Assembly (NCBI GenBank): GCA_013365365.1
Contig: JABVXU010000005.1
Location: 530,420 to 594,419 of the forward strand
Length of the DNA: 64,000 nucleotides
Source: Cruorifilaria tuberocauda
Taxonomy: Eukaryota > Nematoda > Chromadorea > Rhabditida > Onchocercidae
Direction of reading: 5' to 3'
How positions within the stretch are numbered: the stretch's first letter is position 1; every line of letters begins with the position of its first letter. Under the pieces are notes generated by a model, which saw nothing but the letters and a program-made list of their open reading frames with translations, ran no database searches and had not been told where the DNA came from. Positions 62,216-64,000 of this stretch are shown here, piece after piece. The position numbers were made by a program, and so were the translations under genes.

Positions 62216-63307
62216 ATGCAAATTCGATATTAATTAAACAAGAGCCTTTAAGCAGTGAGGGAAATTGTTGTTTCGGAGTGCTCGGAGACAAGCGAATAGT
62301 TGTATCATCATTCGACATTTTCCGGAAGTATGACAAATTGTCAGATAATAACAAAGTTAATAGCTGAAAACCCTCGCCGTTAGCTGTTCTTAACCGGAAA
62401 TAATATCAAATAATCATTGAATTTACAAACAGAAATTTCTCAGTTTCAACTTGCAATACGAAAACAAATAGTGCATACGAAAAATAAAGTAACAAGTACT
62501 TATCTTTTTTATAAAGATTATAGTCAACTCATAAAAAACACAGAAGATTTTAAAATTTCAAAAACTTAAAATATGCTATTATATAATCTAACTAACATGC
62601 TACTATTAATTAACGAATACGGATAATATTATAAGTTTTCAAACTTAAATCCATACACCGATCATGTCGTAATAATTCTAAACTTATTAATAGTAAAATT
62701 GCATTAGATAAATGCAACATTTAGTCAGCTATGAAATAATTGCATGACAATAAGAAGAAATAAATTATTGATTTGATTAAATTATTAATTTGAGGATTTC
62801 GAATTTGTATAATTTATTAATGAAACTATGAATGCCACTGTTTGCAACGCTTTCCAAATCATTTAGACGAAGACTGCTAAGCAAAGTATATTTCAAATTG
62901 GAAGGGGAGACATTAAATTAATTTAAACAAGAAGTAATGGAAAAAGAAACAATTATTATTACCTGTTCAGCTTGGCTTATTAGATCTTTGGCCATTCTGC
63001 TTTCTGTCCAAGTCTTAAAACATAACAGGCCGTTTCACTCATCTAGTTATCTATTTTACAAAATATCGTTTAAATGAAAAAAATTACAAAATTAATTTTG
63101 TTTCAGTGAACTAGGAAATAAGCTTATTTTTCAGAGACGATCATTTTCATTTAAGAAATTTTTAATCTTTTATTTAAGGAATTTTTAAAGTAGGTGATGA
63201 TAATAGCTGGCTAACTGAATGCAACACAGAATTGAATAATAGTAATATAAAGCCCAGGCTAATGGTGAGCTTCTAATACCATAGCGTGAAGGTGGCGTAG
63301 AAAGATA
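62216..63307 (-). CDS. Candidate internal exons of an unrecognised gene
   Basis: Three minus-strand segments are consistent in phase: 63307-63280 (28 bases, ending HLHAM), 63013-62963 (TWTESRMAKDLISQAEQ) and 62363 onward (LLTLLLSDNLSYFRKM, then SNDDTTIRLSPSTPKQQFPS). The third has a possible GTATAT donor at 62215 (phase 1) or a later GTATTT donor at 62102 (phase 0). The longer version adds a strongly hydrophobic segment (FACIFCGLLLFYLCFTLL), which might be a membrane helix or retained intron. A phase-0 exit would join the exon at 61645. An alternative is a shorter gene starting at ATG 62318 after the GGGTTTTCAG trans-splice-like acceptor. Confidence 0.3.
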
Positions 63308-64000
63308 CTAAGCATGCATAATTTAAACTATATCGTCTCGAAACATTAAAGTTTGCTAGACCTTTCAGCCTGATTCAGAAAATTAATTTAAATTTTCAAG
63401 TTTAAAACATTTCAGATTTTACCGCTTTGAATGTCATGCATCGTTAAAGAAATTAATAGTTTTAAAGTACATTTTATTGAAATTAATTCTTCAAATAATT
63501 CGAATTCAACTATTTGGCATTTGATTTTTACGTTTACAATATTATCGGAATTTGTTGTATGATTTGGCAAATTTGAAAATAAAGTTTCAGTTTCAGTTTC
63601 ATTATGCTAAAGTTTCACGTAATAGAAGATTTTTGGTTATCACTGCCATTTGCTGCTTATTCTTGTTTTTCTATGACATTACTTTATACAGGTTACAAAT
63701 TTAAGAAAACAAACCAGAAATTTCACAAATAGAATCACCAGCCATTCAACTGCTAATTTTATACTCAATAATTTTCTGCAATATAAATTTTTTGAAAATT
63801 TTAATGATTATTCAAAGATTATTCAAAAGTTGAGAGTTTATGGAAAATTCGAAATAAAAATGAACAGCTCATTAATGTTTTGTCAGAAGAAAAGATTCAG
63901 AAGATATCACTTAGCTGATATATGAACTTATTTAGTTGAACGGTACAATCAGTACAGATTGAAAATTTTAATCACAATATCAGATTAATTAACTTTCATT
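63308..64000. other. AT-rich window edge, nothing assigned
   Basis: No recognisable coding exon. If the chain at 60.3-63.3 kb is a real gene, its 5' part should lie here or beyond the window. A short ATG-started frame (MAVITKNLL) ending at a possible donor near 63.61 kb is too small to judge. Confidence 0.4.

Noticed and set aside
1..64000. CRISPR arrays, operons, bacterial-type promoters and terminators
   Set aside because: The window is eukaryotic; no regularly spaced repeats were seen.

Overview
The window looks like nuclear DNA from a nematode, most likely a filarial-type (clade III) parasite. The sequence is about 70% A+T. The genes are broken into short exons by GT-AG introns with TTTCAG/TTTTAG-like acceptors, and the recognisable proteins are closest to what I know of nematode proteins. 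That assignment is inference: no rRNA, mitochondrial or other marker gene is present. Most of the 60-130-codon open frames occur here by chance, because the expected stop density at this composition gives many of them. I therefore relied on family resemblance, splice-site phase and reading-frame continuity.

Layout. 0-6.2 kb: no confident gene. 6.2-8.4 kb, minus strand: a six-exon CCHC zinc-knuckle gene of the ZCCHC9 family, readable from start to stop. 9.5-12.9 kb: no confident gene. 13.0-39.3 kb, minus strand: a 12-exon homologue of the heterochronic zinc-finger transcription factor LIN-29. It has five C2H2 fingers at 14.3-15.8 kb, Ser/Gln-rich N-terminal exons at 36.0-37.9 kb and a 38-base candidate first exon at 39.3 kb. 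A 20 kb intron (16-36 kb) separates the two halves; it holds simple repeats and several GC-richer islands that could be alternative first exons or enhancers. 39-55 kb is mostly AT-rich with simple repeats, two stem-loops and a few exon-like fragments, including one EGF-like half-domain. 55.8-57.6 kb, plus strand: a five-exon PGAM5-type mitochondrial histidine-phosphatase gene. 58.6-59.8 kb, minus strand: a four-exon small secreted, GPI-type Cys-rich (Ly6-like) gene. 60.3-63.3 kb, minus strand: a phase-consistent chain of exons from a gene I do not recognise.

The genes do not form a pathway. They are ordinary neighbours: an RNA-binding or nucleolar-type protein, a developmental regulator, a mitochondrial phosphatase and a cell-surface protein. 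The most interesting features are the architecture of lin-29 (giant intron, an easily missed 67-bp last intron, an unresolved exon 5-6 junction, possible internal promoters), an apparently missing splice acceptor and a GC donor in pgam-5, a near-perfect 37-bp stem-loop upstream of pgam-5, and an internal duplication in the ZCCHC9-like protein.
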